32,447 nucleotides of DNA from the NCBI GenBank assembly GCA_002084875.1, contig NBMH01000078.1, forward strand, positions 1-32,447. The letters run 5' to 3'. Every line of letters starts with the position of its first letter. Position 1 is the stretch's first letter. The notes beneath the pieces were generated by a model that was not told where the DNA came from, ran no database searches, and saw nothing but the letters and a program-made list of their open reading frames with translations. The translations under genes and the position numbers were made by a program. Shown piece by piece: positions 25,119 to 32,447 of the stretch. Origin of the DNA: Anaerolineaceae bacterium 4572_78 (GTDB lineage Bacteria > Chloroflexota > Anaerolineae > 4572-78).

Positions 25119-26597
25119 CTATGTTCCCTTCATTTTCAACAAAACTGCAATCGTTTTCAACATGATTGTCATATCCAAACTTAAGGAACGATGTCGAATG
25201 TAATACAAATCATACTGCAATTTTGTCAAGGCATCTTCAATAGAACTACTGTAACGAAAATTTACTTGAGCCCAGCCCGTCAAGCCTGGCAACACCACAT
25301 GACGAGAACGATAAAAAGGAATGTGTTGTTGTAATTCAGCTACAAAAACGGGTCTTTCAGGACGTGGTCCCACAAAACTCATCTCGCCGCGAATCACATT
25401 TATCAACTGTGGTAATTCATCCAAGCGTGTCCTACGTAAAAAATGTCCCACACGAGTAATACGTTTATCTGCTTGACTTGCCCATTTAGCCCCGCTATAT
25501 TTTTCAGCATCGGGTATCATCGACCGTAACTTCCACACTTCAAAAGGAATACCGTATCTCCCCACTCTAATTTGACGATAAAAAATAGAACCTTGCGAGT
25601 CGAGATAAATAATAATTGCCAAAAAAGGCAACATCATGCTAAATATGATAAGACCGATAATCGCTAAAATACTATCGAGCAATCGTTTGAGAATAGGATA
25701 CGGGTCAAAAACTGAACGTGGCTCCATCGGTAGCACAGTTGCCCAATGGTCGCCGATATGCCTGACTGGAACACGTCCCGTAATCTGCTCATATAAAATC
25801 GGCATGGGGATTATTGGTACCCCAATTTCATAGCAATCCATCAACCCATGAAAAATTATTTCAGTCATCATGTAGGGCGGATTTCCAGTCTGTCCTGTAG
25901 GACGATCATCTGTGGCTAAAATAATTTCGGACACATTCAATTGTTTGACAAGCCCTCGCAAACCATGTTCATGCTCTAAAATCGGTACACCGATGATGTC
26001 TGGAGGGTCAAGGTTTGTCTTGACTGTCAAAGCAAGCTTTGACGCTCCTGGTGCTTTGTCAGCAACACAACCGACCAAATTATAATGCGAAGCTAGACTA
26101 CTACGGATTACACGAATAATTGCCTTGCTTGATTCACCCGTGCCAACAATCAATGCACGTCTTCGCCAGCCATGCCAGCCAATAACAGCCCGATGAGTCA
26201 ATCGCCATAGTCCGATAAATGCTAGTGAAATAATACCGTAATATAAAATAAATAAACGTGGTAATGAATTTGGCGGGGAAAGGAAATAAATGCCTAAATA
26301 CACAATCCAATTTAAAAGGGTAATTTGAAAAAGCCGCATGAGTGATGCTCGTAAATCGGCGGCAACACGTAAATTATAAAAATCATTGGCATGGGCTAAA
26401 ATAAACCACAATAACGGTAGGGCAACAAACCATCTTATCTGTTCTAAAATAAAGACCTGAAACGATACTTTACTTCCAACTAATGCCCAAACTGCTAAGG
26501 AAATCAAAATGGCAATCGCAATCGCAAATAAATCTCCTACCATGAGAAGCATACGACGTTCTGATATTTGTAGCGATAAGGGGAATTTTGTCATCAT
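25119..26597 (-). CDS. Polyprenyl-phosphate sugar-1-phosphate transferase (exopolysaccharide initiating enzyme)
   Basis: About 492-aa inner-membrane enzyme of the WbaP/CpsE-like polyprenol-phosphate hexose-1-phosphate transferase family. It puts the first sugar phosphate on undecaprenyl phosphate for polysaccharide synthesis. Four or five N-terminal membrane helices (about 17-140) precede a Rossmann-like CoA-binding-type domain (about 147-245, 'RALIVGTGESSKAIIRVI'), another membrane helix, then the catalytic domain: 'FYRQIRVGRYGIPFEVWKLRSM', 'RTRLDELPQLINVIRGEMSFVGPRPERPVFV', 'PGLTGWAQVN'. A complete P1 repeat is embedded at about residues 184-201, between 'GCVADK' and 'IIGVPIL', where relatives have a short loop. 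Start options are ATG 26597 or 26594; neither has a clear ribosome site. The gene is divergent from the GAF protein gene. The sugar specificity is unknown. Confidence 0.93.
   Translation of the reverse strand: MMTKFPLSLQISERRMLLMVGDLFAIAIAILISLAVWALVGSKVSFQVFILEQIRWFVALPLLWFILAHANDFYNLRVAADLRASLMRLFQITLLNWIVYLGIYFLSPPNSLPRLFILYYGIISLAFIGLWRLTHRAVIGWHGWRRRALIVGTGESSKAIIRVIRSSLASHYNLVGCVADKAPGASKLALTVKTNLDPPDIIGVPILEHEHGLRGLVKQLNVSEIILATDDRPTGQTGNPPYMMTEIIFHGLMDCYEIGVPIIPMPILYEQITGRVPVRHIGDHWATVLPMEPRSVFDPYPILKRLLDSILAIIGLIIFSMMLPFLAIIIYLDSQGSIFYRQIRVGRYGIPFEVWKLRSMIPDAEKYSGAKWASQADKRITRVGHFLRRTRLDELPQLINVIRGEMSFVGPRPERPVFVAELQQHIPFYRSRHVVLPGLTGWAQVNFRYSSSIEDALTKLQYDLYYIRHRSLSLDMTIMLKTIAVLLKMKGT
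26002..26048. repeat. P1 palindromic repeat, full 47-bp copy inside the sugar transferase gene
   Basis: Imperfect palindrome running from GGAGGGTCAAGG to CTTTGACGCTCC. On the coding strand it reads 'PGASKLALTVKTNLDPP'. Its first 34 coding-strand bases are identical to the intergenic unit at 4471-4504. Both other frames in each orientation contain a TGA. Confidence 0.9.
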
Positions 26598-26696
26598 CAA
26601 AATAATAATTTGCTTTTCTACTATTATAAAAGTACAATGGATATTGTATCATTTTTTTGCAAAATATACAAAACAAGACCAAATCATATATTAAAA

Positions 26697-28691
26697 ATGA
26701 GACAAAACAAATCTATTTCACAAAAGACATTTAATATTAAACTAGACTCAAATCTAGCAGTGGTTCAGGCATTCGCCCAATTGAACGCCACCATCATTGA
26801 TTTGGAAGAACTACTGGCAATGGGTTTGGATATCATCAATCAGTCATTTCCGTTTGATTTGCTAGCGGTTATGCATGTTTCTGAAAAATCAGGGAAGCTA
26901 ACCCTTATTTCATATCTCTCTGAAAAGCCCAACACGATTTTAGAGATATTCAAGCCTTTTACCACAGAGGTGCTTAATAGTGGTTTAGCAATAGAACAAA
27001 AGCAAATTTCAGAAGATGGTTTAAACTATTCGTGTTTAATTGTTCCTGTGGCAACTGGGCGTTTGGTAACAGGCGTTTTTATCATTGCCAATTTTCACTT
27101 GTATAGCTTTAAACCTAGTGAAAGAGAATTATTCACCATTTTTGCCGAGCAGATAATGGTTGCTACTACCGTTTCCAAGTTGTACATTCGTAAACAACAA
27201 CAGCAACAACAAGAGATTACCCGTCGCCAGATAGCCACTCACTTCCAAAAAATTTCGAGCATAATCAACAGTACACTGAATTTAAATGATGTGCTAAGAT
27301 TGCTTTTAGAACACCTGCGAGTCATCGTTCCATATAGCAGTGCCTTAGTCATGTTGGTTAAGGGTTCGGGGTTGGTGATACAGGCCGTCGCTGGATTTGA
27401 CAATTCGCTTAAGGGTGAACAAATCAATGTTGATGAGAACGTCATCTTAAAAGAAGTGTTATTACAAAAATATCCTGCAGTCTTTTCAGACATGACGAAA
27501 AATCAATTTTGGATGGCAGATAGCCCCAAATTTTTAAGCGAAGTGCGAGCCTGGATTGGGGCTCCTATCGTGGTGAAAAGCAAAATCATGGGCATTTTTA
27601 CGCTCCATCATGACAAGCCAGGCTATTTTGATGGGGCGGATTTAGAATTGATATACACATTTGCCAACCAAGCAGCAATCGGTATTGAAAACGCTCTCCT
27701 TTATCAGCGTGAGCAAAATAAGGTTAAGCAATTTCAAATTATCCATCGTAGGTTGGATTATGAGTTTATTAGTATTTTTCTATATCGTAGTCAAACAAAT
27801 TCACTGCACCTAAAAGCGGCTAGTGACCTATCTGCCCATGAAATACAGGAGTTAAATTTAACTTTCCCCTTAACAAAACCAACTCTTGTTACCGCTGTTG
27901 CCAATAAACAATCGGCATTGCTGGTGCATGATGTAACATCATTTGAGCCTTACATACCACATCCGATACGAAAGAGAATCCAATCAGAATTTTCGATTCC
28001 ATTAGTTATCAAAGGAAATCTTATTGGCGTTTTTGATGTGCAGAGTGTTTATAAGCACACATTTTCTCCTGATGATGTCATGCTGGTTCAAACAGTTGCT
28101 GACCAAATCGCGGTGGCGATTGAAACTGCAAGTTTATTTGAACAACGAAATAAACGCATGGTTGAATTAAGCGTCTTTAATCAAATTGGTACAGACATTG
28201 CTGATATGTATGATTTAGATAACGTGCTAATCTCAATCTTAGAACGAATCAAAATGCTCTATCAAGTGGAAGGAGCATCATTATTAGTTTTGCGTGATGG
28301 GTTGCTTCATTTTGAAATTGCTTTAGGAATGTCAGGTCAAGTCATTCGACCTTTCACCTTAAAAGCTAACGAAGGATTTGCGGGCTGGGTGATTCAACAC
28401 AAACGCCCCTTACGAGTCAGCAATGCCGCCGAAGACAAACGACATCATAAAGGAATTGACAAGGCAATTAACTTTACCACCCATACCTTATTAGCGGTTC
28501 CTGTGCAGATTCAAGGACAAATTTTAGGAGTTGTTGAAATCATGAACCGCATTGATGGTAACCATTTTACCCAAGAAGACGAGATAGTTTTATCATTTAT
28601 CGCTTCAACAATTGCCGTAACATTAGAAAATGCACGACTCTTTAAAAAATTAACTAATTCAACCCTCAACGAACAATCGGCATGTTTATGA
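26697..28691 (+). CDS. Sensor protein with four tandem GAF domains
   Basis: About 664-aa soluble protein made almost entirely of GAF-type domains, which bind small ligands or chromophores or dimerise signalling proteins. Four units can be seen. GAF1 spans about 20-160 (weak). GAF2 spans about 180-335 ('IINSTLNLNDVLRLLLEHLRVIVPYSSALVMLV...IGAPIVVKSKIMGIFTLHHDKPGYFDGADLELIYTFANQAAIGIENA'). GAF3 spans about 340-485 (partly degenerate, ends 'VADQIAVAIETASLFEQ'). GAF4 spans about 490-645 ('EGFAGWVIQHKRPLRVSNA...LAVPVQIQGQILGVVEIMN'). A poly-Gln run separates GAF1 and GAF2. No kinase, cyclase or other output domain follows, so it must act through partners. ATG 26697 (MRQNK) was chosen over upstream TTG 26610 and ATG 26637; none has a clear ribosome site. 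No Cys/His chromophore site was identified. Confidence 0.85.
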   Translation: MRQNKSISQKTFNIKLDSNLAVVQAFAQLNATIIDLEELLAMGLDIINQSFPFDLLAVMHVSEKSGKLTLISYLSEKPNTILEIFKPFTTEVLNSGLAIEQKQISEDGLNYSCLIVPVATGRLVTGVFIIANFHLYSFKPSERELFTIFAEQIMVATTVSKLYIRKQQQQQQEITRRQIATHFQKISSIINSTLNLNDVLRLLLEHLRVIVPYSSALVMLVKGSGLVIQAVAGFDNSLKGEQINVDENVILKEVLLQKYPAVFSDMTKNQFWMADSPKFLSEVRAWIGAPIVVKSKIMGIFTLHHDKPGYFDGADLELIYTFANQAAIGIENALLYQREQNKVKQFQIIHRRLDYEFISIFLYRSQTNSLHLKAASDLSAHEIQELNLTFPLTKPTLVTAVANKQSALLVHDVTSFEPYIPHPIRKRIQSEFSIPLVIKGNLIGVFDVQSVYKHTFSPDDVMLVQTVADQIAVAIETASLFEQRNKRMVELSVFNQIGTDIADMYDLDNVLISILERIKMLYQVEGASLLVLRDGLLHFEIALGMSGQVIRPFTLKANEGFAGWVIQHKRPLRVSNAAEDKRHHKGIDKAINFTTHTLLAVPVQIQGQILGVVEIMNRIDGNHFTQEDEIVLSFIASTIAVTLENARLFKKLTNSTLNEQSACL

Positions 28692-28770
28692 AGTCTCTAA
28701 TAGTTTTTAATGGCGGTGGTGGTCATGTATGGACTTGCAGTCAATACCATCACTACCTTAATGGAGACAA

Positions 28771-29838
28771 ATGAAAAACAAATATTTTAATCAAACTGTG
28801 AGTAACATTCGCACAATTTTACATGCCCTCCCCAAAGTAGAATTACATCGCCATCTTGAGGGAAGTGTACGCCTTTCTACTTTAGTAGAAATTGCTCATC
28901 AGACAAAGTTGGGAATACCGAATGTAGGTATTGAAAATTTAAGACCATTAGTACAAATGGTCGGACATGAGCCTGATTTTCAGGAGTTCTTGGCAAAATT
29001 TACTATTTTAAGAGAATTTTATAAGAGTCGCGAGGCGGTTTTACGAATTGCTTACGAAGTCGTTGCCGATGCGGCTTATGATAACATCAAATATCTTGAA
29101 TTACGATTTAATCCAGTAGCTCAAGCAGCTAATCAAGGTTTTGCTCTTGAAGAAGTTACTGATTGGGTTGTTACAGCAGTAAACAAAGCTCAAGATGATT
29201 TTGATATTCAGGTCAGACTTATCATACAAATGGGTCGTCATGAACCTCAATTTGCTCGTAAACTAGCTGAATTAGCACTTGCTCATAAACATAAAGGTAT
29301 CGTTGGGCTTGATTTAGCTGGAGATGAAAAACGCTTTTCAGCAGGAAAGTTTATTGACATCATGCGTTGGGCAAAAGGGCAGGGGTTGCATATCACTTCT
29401 CATGCTGGTGAATGTAGTAACTGTCCTGCATCGAATATTCTTGAAGCTGTTGAAGAAATCGGGGCAACTCGTATAGGGCATGGGATTAGTGCCATTCATG
29501 ACTCTAAGGTAGTTAATTTGTTGAGACAGAAAAATATCACTCTAGAAATATGCCCAACGAGCAACCTACATACAAAAGTAATTGAAAATATACATCAGCA
29601 TCCTTTACTTAATTTTCATCGAGCAGGGGTACTTGTGACAATTAACACAGATGACCCATTAATTTCAAACATTACGTTGACAGATGAATATCTGCTCGCT
29701 ATACAAGAAATGGGTGTTACGTTTAGTGAACTTAAGGCAATGATTGTCAATGCTGCCAAAGCGACGTTTCTCCCACCAACAGAGCGTGTTAAATTGGTGA
29801 GCTGGTTTATAAAGACTTTACAACAGTATCACATGTAA
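28771..29838 (+). CDS. add: Adenosine deaminase
   Basis: 355-aa cytoplasmic zinc amidohydrolase converting adenosine (or deoxyadenosine) to inosine in purine salvage. All key residues are seen: zinc ligands His26 and His28 ('ELHRHLEGS'), His211 and catalytic Glu214 in 'SHAGE', His237 in 'RIGHG', and Asp294/Asp295 in 'NTDDP'. Length is normal. GGAG five bases before ATG 28771 supports the start. It follows the GAF gene by 79 bases on the same strand and may be co-transcribed with it, although no functional link is evident. A P1-type hairpin (29853-29890) lies just after the stop. Adenine deaminase or AMP deaminase-like alternatives are less likely given the 'HAGE' and 'NTDDP' context. Confidence 0.92.
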   Translation: MKNKYFNQTVSNIRTILHALPKVELHRHLEGSVRLSTLVEIAHQTKLGIPNVGIENLRPLVQMVGHEPDFQEFLAKFTILREFYKSREAVLRIAYEVVADAAYDNIKYLELRFNPVAQAANQGFALEEVTDWVVTAVNKAQDDFDIQVRLIIQMGRHEPQFARKLAELALAHKHKGIVGLDLAGDEKRFSAGKFIDIMRWAKGQGLHITSHAGECSNCPASNILEAVEEIGATRIGHGISAIHDSKVVNLLRQKNITLEICPTSNLHTKVIENIHQHPLLNFHRAGVLVTINTDDPLISNITLTDEYLLAIQEMGVTFSELKAMIVNAAKATFLPPTERVKLVSWFIKTLQQYHM

Positions 29839-29852
29839 AAATGATACAAGAA

Positions 29853-29890
29853 GGAGCATCAAAGTTTGCTTAGACAGTCAAGCAGGCTCC
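29853..29890. repeat. P1-type palindromic repeat after add
   Basis: 38-bp shortened P1 unit from GGAGCATCAAAGTTTGCTTA to CAGGCTCC, with terminal GGAGC/GCTCC pairing. It lies between the convergent add and anti-sigma genes and could serve as a transcription stop for either, although no long T run follows. Confidence 0.65.
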
Positions 29891-29921
29891 TTGACTTTCT
29901 AAGAAAGTGAACGATTACAAA

Positions 29922-30368
29922 TTATGAGGGGATTTGAAAATTGGTTTCGTTAGTTCTATCTGTGTACATGCTTATCTTGATTTCGTTTTGTTCTTTCTTA
30001 CTTTTGAACTCGACCTCATCCACGAGATTAGTAATTAAAAACATGCCCATTCCTCGAAAATCAGTTCGTTTTGAGCGGTCGGGTGGAGTGGGCGGCACAG
30101 ATTTATGACCATTATCAATGATACTAATTTGTACATGGTTTGAAAAGACGGTTAGCATAATCAAGACTTTAAGATTGGATAAGAATGAATTGCCATGTTC
30201 CATCGCATTTGTACATGCCTCAGCAATAGCCGTTTTCAGGTCATTAATTCGCTCGCGGGGGAACCCCATTTTGAGAGCAATTGTTTCTACTGATACCATT
30301 GCTACTTTTTCATAACCAAGTTCACTAGGAATAGAAATTTCTATTGTACGTGGATTATTCGTTTGCAT
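29922..30368 (-). CDS. RsbW/SpoIIAB-like anti-sigma serine kinase
   Basis: 148-aa single-domain GHKL ATPase of the RsbW/SpoIIAB type. Such proteins sequester a sigma factor or phosphorylate an anti-sigma-factor antagonist. The N-box is 'AIAEACTNAMEHGN' (Glu50 and Asn54, the Mg/ATP residues), the G1 box is 'DNG' (85-87), and the G2 box is 'RGMGMFLI' (105-112), so ATP binding looks intact. Length is typical. No antagonist (STAS-domain) protein or alternative sigma factor gene lies beside it, so its partners must be elsewhere. It is transcribed divergently from tyrS. The ribosome site before ATG 30368 is weak. Confidence 0.88.
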   Translation of the reverse strand: MQTNNPRTIEISIPSELGYEKVAMVSVETIALKMGFPRERINDLKTAIAEACTNAMEHGNSFLSNLKVLIMLTVFSNHVQISIIDNGHKSVPPTPPDRSKRTDFRGMGMFLITNLVDEVEFKSKKEQNEIKISMYTDRTNETNFQIPS

Positions 30369-30505
30369 AAGAATTCCAGTTCAGACTTTTGATGTTTGGT
30401 AATAATCAAATATTTAACTTACAAGGATTCCGCAATTTTTTGCGGTATGTTTAATTTCAACACAAAGATAGTATATCACATTAACGCCAAATTATAAAAA
30501 TTTTA
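30369..30505. other. Intergenic region between the anti-sigma gene and the tyrS promoter
   Basis: A/T-rich spacer. The only structure seen is a short CCGCAA/TTGCGG hairpin at 30430-30445. No reading frame or recognised RNA motif, including a T-box, was found. Confidence 0.5.
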
Positions 30506-30534
30506 TTACAAAAAATTATGTTTTGTGGTATAAT
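30506..30534 (+). promoter_or_regulatory. Promoter of tyrS (extended -10)
   Basis: A perfect TATAAT (30529-30534) with an extended TGG element just upstream, and a weak -35 TTACAA (30506-30511) at 17-bp spacing. The leader to the tyrS start is over 100 bases and contains a degenerate P1 repeat. Confidence 0.55.
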
Positions 30535-30596
30535 ACAACTGATATTATATAATTTACAAAGGAAAGTGGTAATTTAGCCACTATTCACAGAATTTT

Positions 30597-30644
30597 GGAG
30601 CGATAAAGCTTGCTTTGCCATGTCAAATCGAGGTTTGGCGTTCC
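30597..30644. repeat. Degenerate P1 repeat at the start of tyrS
   Basis: GGAGCGATAAAGCTTGCTTT matches the P1 5' half with few changes, and the unit closes with GGCGTTCC 48 bases on. It overlaps the upstream start options of tyrS and supplies a GAGG about 12 bases before ATG 30645. Confidence 0.6.
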
Positions 30645-30674
30645 ATGTTAGATAAAATGGTTGATTTTGATATT

Positions 30675-31910
30675 ATGAACAACAATCTTTTTGATGTACT
30701 CAAAGAACGTGGTTTTATTGCTCAAACAACAAGCGATGAGATTCTAAGTGAAAAACTCACTAATGAGCAAATTACGTTTTACAATGGTTATGATGGTACA
30801 GCATCTAGCCTTCATGTTGGTAATTTAGTAACTATCATGGCAATGCTTCATTTGCAACGTGCAGGACATCGTCCCATTGTCATTATCGGCGGCGGGACAA
30901 CCATGATTGGTGACCCAAGTGGCAAAACTGAAATGCGTCAAATGCTTGATGAAACTATTATTCATGCCAATGCCGAAGCAATTAAAACCCAACTGAATCG
31001 TTACATAAATTTTGATAATAGTCAAGCTATCTACATTAACAATGCGGATTGGCTTTTAGACTTAAACTACATTGCATTTTTACGTGATATAGGTCGCCAT
31101 TTCAGCGTCAATCGCATGTTAGCCGCCGAAGCGTATAAACAACGTCTGGAACGTGGCTTAAGCTTCATTGAATTTAACTACCAAATTTTGCAAGCCTATG
31201 ATTACCTTGAACTATATCGACGATATGGCTGTACCTTGCAAGTTGGTGGCGATGACCAATGGGGCAACCTTTTGGCAGGTGTTGATTTAATTCGCCGTAT
31301 TGAAAGTGTAACTGTTCATGCTTTGACATATCCGCTACTGACTACAGCAGACGGTGCTAAAATGGGTAAAACTGCCGCTGGGGCAGTTTGGCTTGACCCC
31401 GATAAACTTAGTCCTTACGATTTTTATCAGTACTGGATAAATTGTGATGACCGAGATGTTGAGAAGCTACTTAAGATATTTACCTTTCTATCACTCGACG
31501 AAATTAAACACCTTGCCCTTTTGCAAGGGGCTGAACTTCGTCAAGCAAAACGTGTCTTGGCTTACGAAGTGACCAAAATCACGCATGGTGAATCAGAGGC
31601 AAGTGCCGCCGCAAAAACATCCCAAGCCGCCTTTGGAACTGGCAAAGATTTAACATCCATGCCAAGTACCATCATTACTGCTAGTAGGCTTGAAACAGGC
31701 TTAAGTATTTTAGAAATCTTCAACGAAGTTGGTTTAACAAAATCCCGCAACCAAGCTAGACGTATGATACAACAAGGTGGCATTTATGTCAATGATGAAC
31801 GTGTAACTGATGTACAAGCCATGTTGACAAGTAATGATGTTACTGATAAAGGAATTTTACTTCGGGCGGGAAAGAAAAAATATCATAGAATTGAGGTGAA
31901 AAATGAATAA
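30675..31910 (+). CDS. tyrS: Tyrosyl-tRNA synthetase
   Basis: About 411-aa class I aminoacyl-tRNA synthetase charging tRNA-Tyr. The N-terminus 'LFDVLKERGFIAQ' and 'FYNGYDGTASSLHVGN' (the HIGH-type motif is HVGN, 47-50) are typical of bacterial TyrRS. The second ATP motif is 'ADGAKMGKT', a KMSKS variant, near residue 230. A C-terminal S4 RNA-binding domain follows ('KSRNQARRMIQQGGIYVNDERV'). The start is ambiguous. ATG 30675 fits family alignments (MNNNLFDVLKERG) but lacks a ribosome site. ATG 30645 has GAGG supplied by the P1 repeat, and ATG 30615 lies within the repeat. The gene overlaps sppA by 8 bp. Confidence 0.93.
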   Translation: MNNNLFDVLKERGFIAQTTSDEILSEKLTNEQITFYNGYDGTASSLHVGNLVTIMAMLHLQRAGHRPIVIIGGGTTMIGDPSGKTEMRQMLDETIIHANAEAIKTQLNRYINFDNSQAIYINNADWLLDLNYIAFLRDIGRHFSVNRMLAAEAYKQRLERGLSFIEFNYQILQAYDYLELYRRYGCTLQVGGDDQWGNLLAGVDLIRRIESVTVHALTYPLLTTADGAKMGKTAAGAVWLDPDKLSPYDFYQYWINCDDRDVEKLLKIFTFLSLDEIKHLALLQGAELRQAKRVLAYEVTKITHGESEASAAAKTSQAAFGTGKDLTSMPSTIITASRLETGLSILEIFNEVGLTKSRNQARRMIQQGGIYVNDERVTDVQAMLTSNDVTDKGILLRAGKKKYHRIEVKNE

Positions 31911-32447
31911 AAAACAAATAATTTTGTTTGTAGTAGTAACTATAACATTATTGGTCTTTTGTGCTACTTCAATTGCATTTGGAGTATTGGTTGTACAAGC
32001 TTTTGAATTTGATAGTGTTGCTTCATTTGGAGATGCTGTAGCAATTGTTCGAGTTGAGGGAACGATTACCGGTGGCAATCCACCCACCGACTTGTTTGGT
32101 AATGAATCAACCTCTGGAGCGTATAGCAATCGTATAATTCGGCAATTGAAAGAAGCTAATGAAGATACTAGTGTTAAAGCAGTTGTGTTGTATGTAGATT
32201 CACCTGGTGGTGGAGTTGTCGCCTCTGATGAGATTTACATGCAGATGACAAAAATGGAAAAACCCGTTGTCGTTTCAATGGGTACGTTGGCGGCTAGTGG
32301 TGGTTATTATATCAGTGCTCCCGCCGAAGAAATTTGGGCTAATCGTAATACCTTAACTGGTTCAATCGGAGTCATTGCTCAATTTATTAATATTGATGGC
32401 TTCATGGACGAATACGGAATTGAGGTCAGTACTATCAAAAGTGGTGT
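31903..32447 (+). CDS. sppA: Signal peptide peptidase SppA (truncated by the window end)
   Basis: First 181 residues of an SppA serine protease, a membrane enzyme that degrades cleaved signal peptides. GAGGTG precedes ATG 31903, which overlaps the tyrS stop by 8 bases. A single N-terminal membrane helix (about residues 6-32) is followed by 'AVAIVRVEGTITGG', the 'VVLYVDSPGGGVVASDEIY' core, 'SMGTLAASGGYYISAPAEEIWAN' with the nucleophilic Ser in 'AASGGYY', and 'TGSIGVI'. The catalytic Lys is expected at 'TIKSG', where the window stops. This layout is the shorter single-domain SppA type. Confidence 0.92.
   Translation, partial: MNKKQIILFVVVTITLLVFCATSIAFGVLVVQAFEFDSVASFGDAVAIVRVEGTITGGNPPTDLFGNESTSGAYSNRIIRQLKEANEDTSVKAVVLYVDSPGGGVVASDEIYMQMTKMEKPVVVSMGTLAASGGYYISAPAEEIWANRNTLTGSIGVIAQFINIDGFMDEYGIEVSTIKSG

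Noticed and set aside
30369-30614. T-box leader for tyrS
   Set aside because: No T-box sequence or specifier hairpin was seen.
1-32447. tRNA or rRNA genes
   Set aside because: No cloverleaf or rRNA segment was recognised on either strand by eye.

Overview
ORGANISM. The window is AT-rich bacterial DNA. It most resembles a Chloroflexota (Anaerolineae/Caldilineae-type) genome. The evidence is a giant secreted protein with long Thr/Pro 'TPTPTNTP' linkers and a terminal 'YLPLIVK' plus 'WETAVEIDTYGF' domain that is common in Chloroflexota surface proteins, together with divergent FprA, SigA, MltG and SppA proteins. This placement is an inference from protein style; no rRNA gene is present. LAYOUT. 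1-2.4 kb: a Phd/YefM antitoxin and VapC toxin pair, then an FprA-type ferredoxin-NADP reductase. 2.4-4.3 kb: a long leader with a strong sigma70-type promoter and the primary sigma factor gene. 4.3-4.8 kb: the relic of an IscB (RNA-guided nuclease) element, made of an omega-RNA/HEARO-like structured RNA followed by the C-terminal end of an iscB gene whose core has been replaced by two palindromic repeats. 4.9-7.0 kb: a flippase-like membrane protein overlapping mltG. 7.1-24.3 kb, minus strand: one enormous adhesin-like coding region of about 17.2 kb (about 5,700 codons). It has a signal peptide, a candidate thioester domain, three copies of an unrecognised ~135-aa domain, SdrD-B/prealbumin-like folds, a Thr/Pro linker, lectin-like and LamG-like domains, more than 20 cadherin/CSPG-like repeats, carboxypeptidase-regulatory-like repeats and a Chloroflexota-type C-terminal domain. 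Four discrete lesions break it into separate open frames. 24.3-25.1 kb: promoter, palindromes, an intrinsic terminator and a 48-aa basic peptide gene. 25.1-32.4 kb: a polyprenyl-phosphate sugar transferase, a four-GAF sensor protein, adenosine deaminase, an RsbW-like anti-sigma kinase, tyrS and the start of sppA. MAIN POINT. At least four families of short palindromic repeats (called P1 to P4 here) are scattered through the window, both between genes and inside reading frames. P1 (47 bp) and P2 (32 bp) recur inside protein genes and are always read in the same frame, giving the peptides 'GASxLxLTxKxxLDPP' and 'xKDLSFA'. In P1 that is the only fully open frame in either orientation. This resembles the in-frame Rickettsia palindromic elements, in what appears to be an unrelated phylum. 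The same units also form terminator-like hairpins, sit in the giant gene's leader and at the tyrS start, and replace the iscB core. HOW THE GENES FIT TOGETHER. The sugar transferase, the flippase-like membrane protein, MltG and the giant adhesin all concern the envelope and cell surface. The GAF protein, the RsbW-like protein and SigA are signalling or transcription functions. The rest is housekeeping (add, tyrS, fprA, sppA) and a toxin-antitoxin pair.
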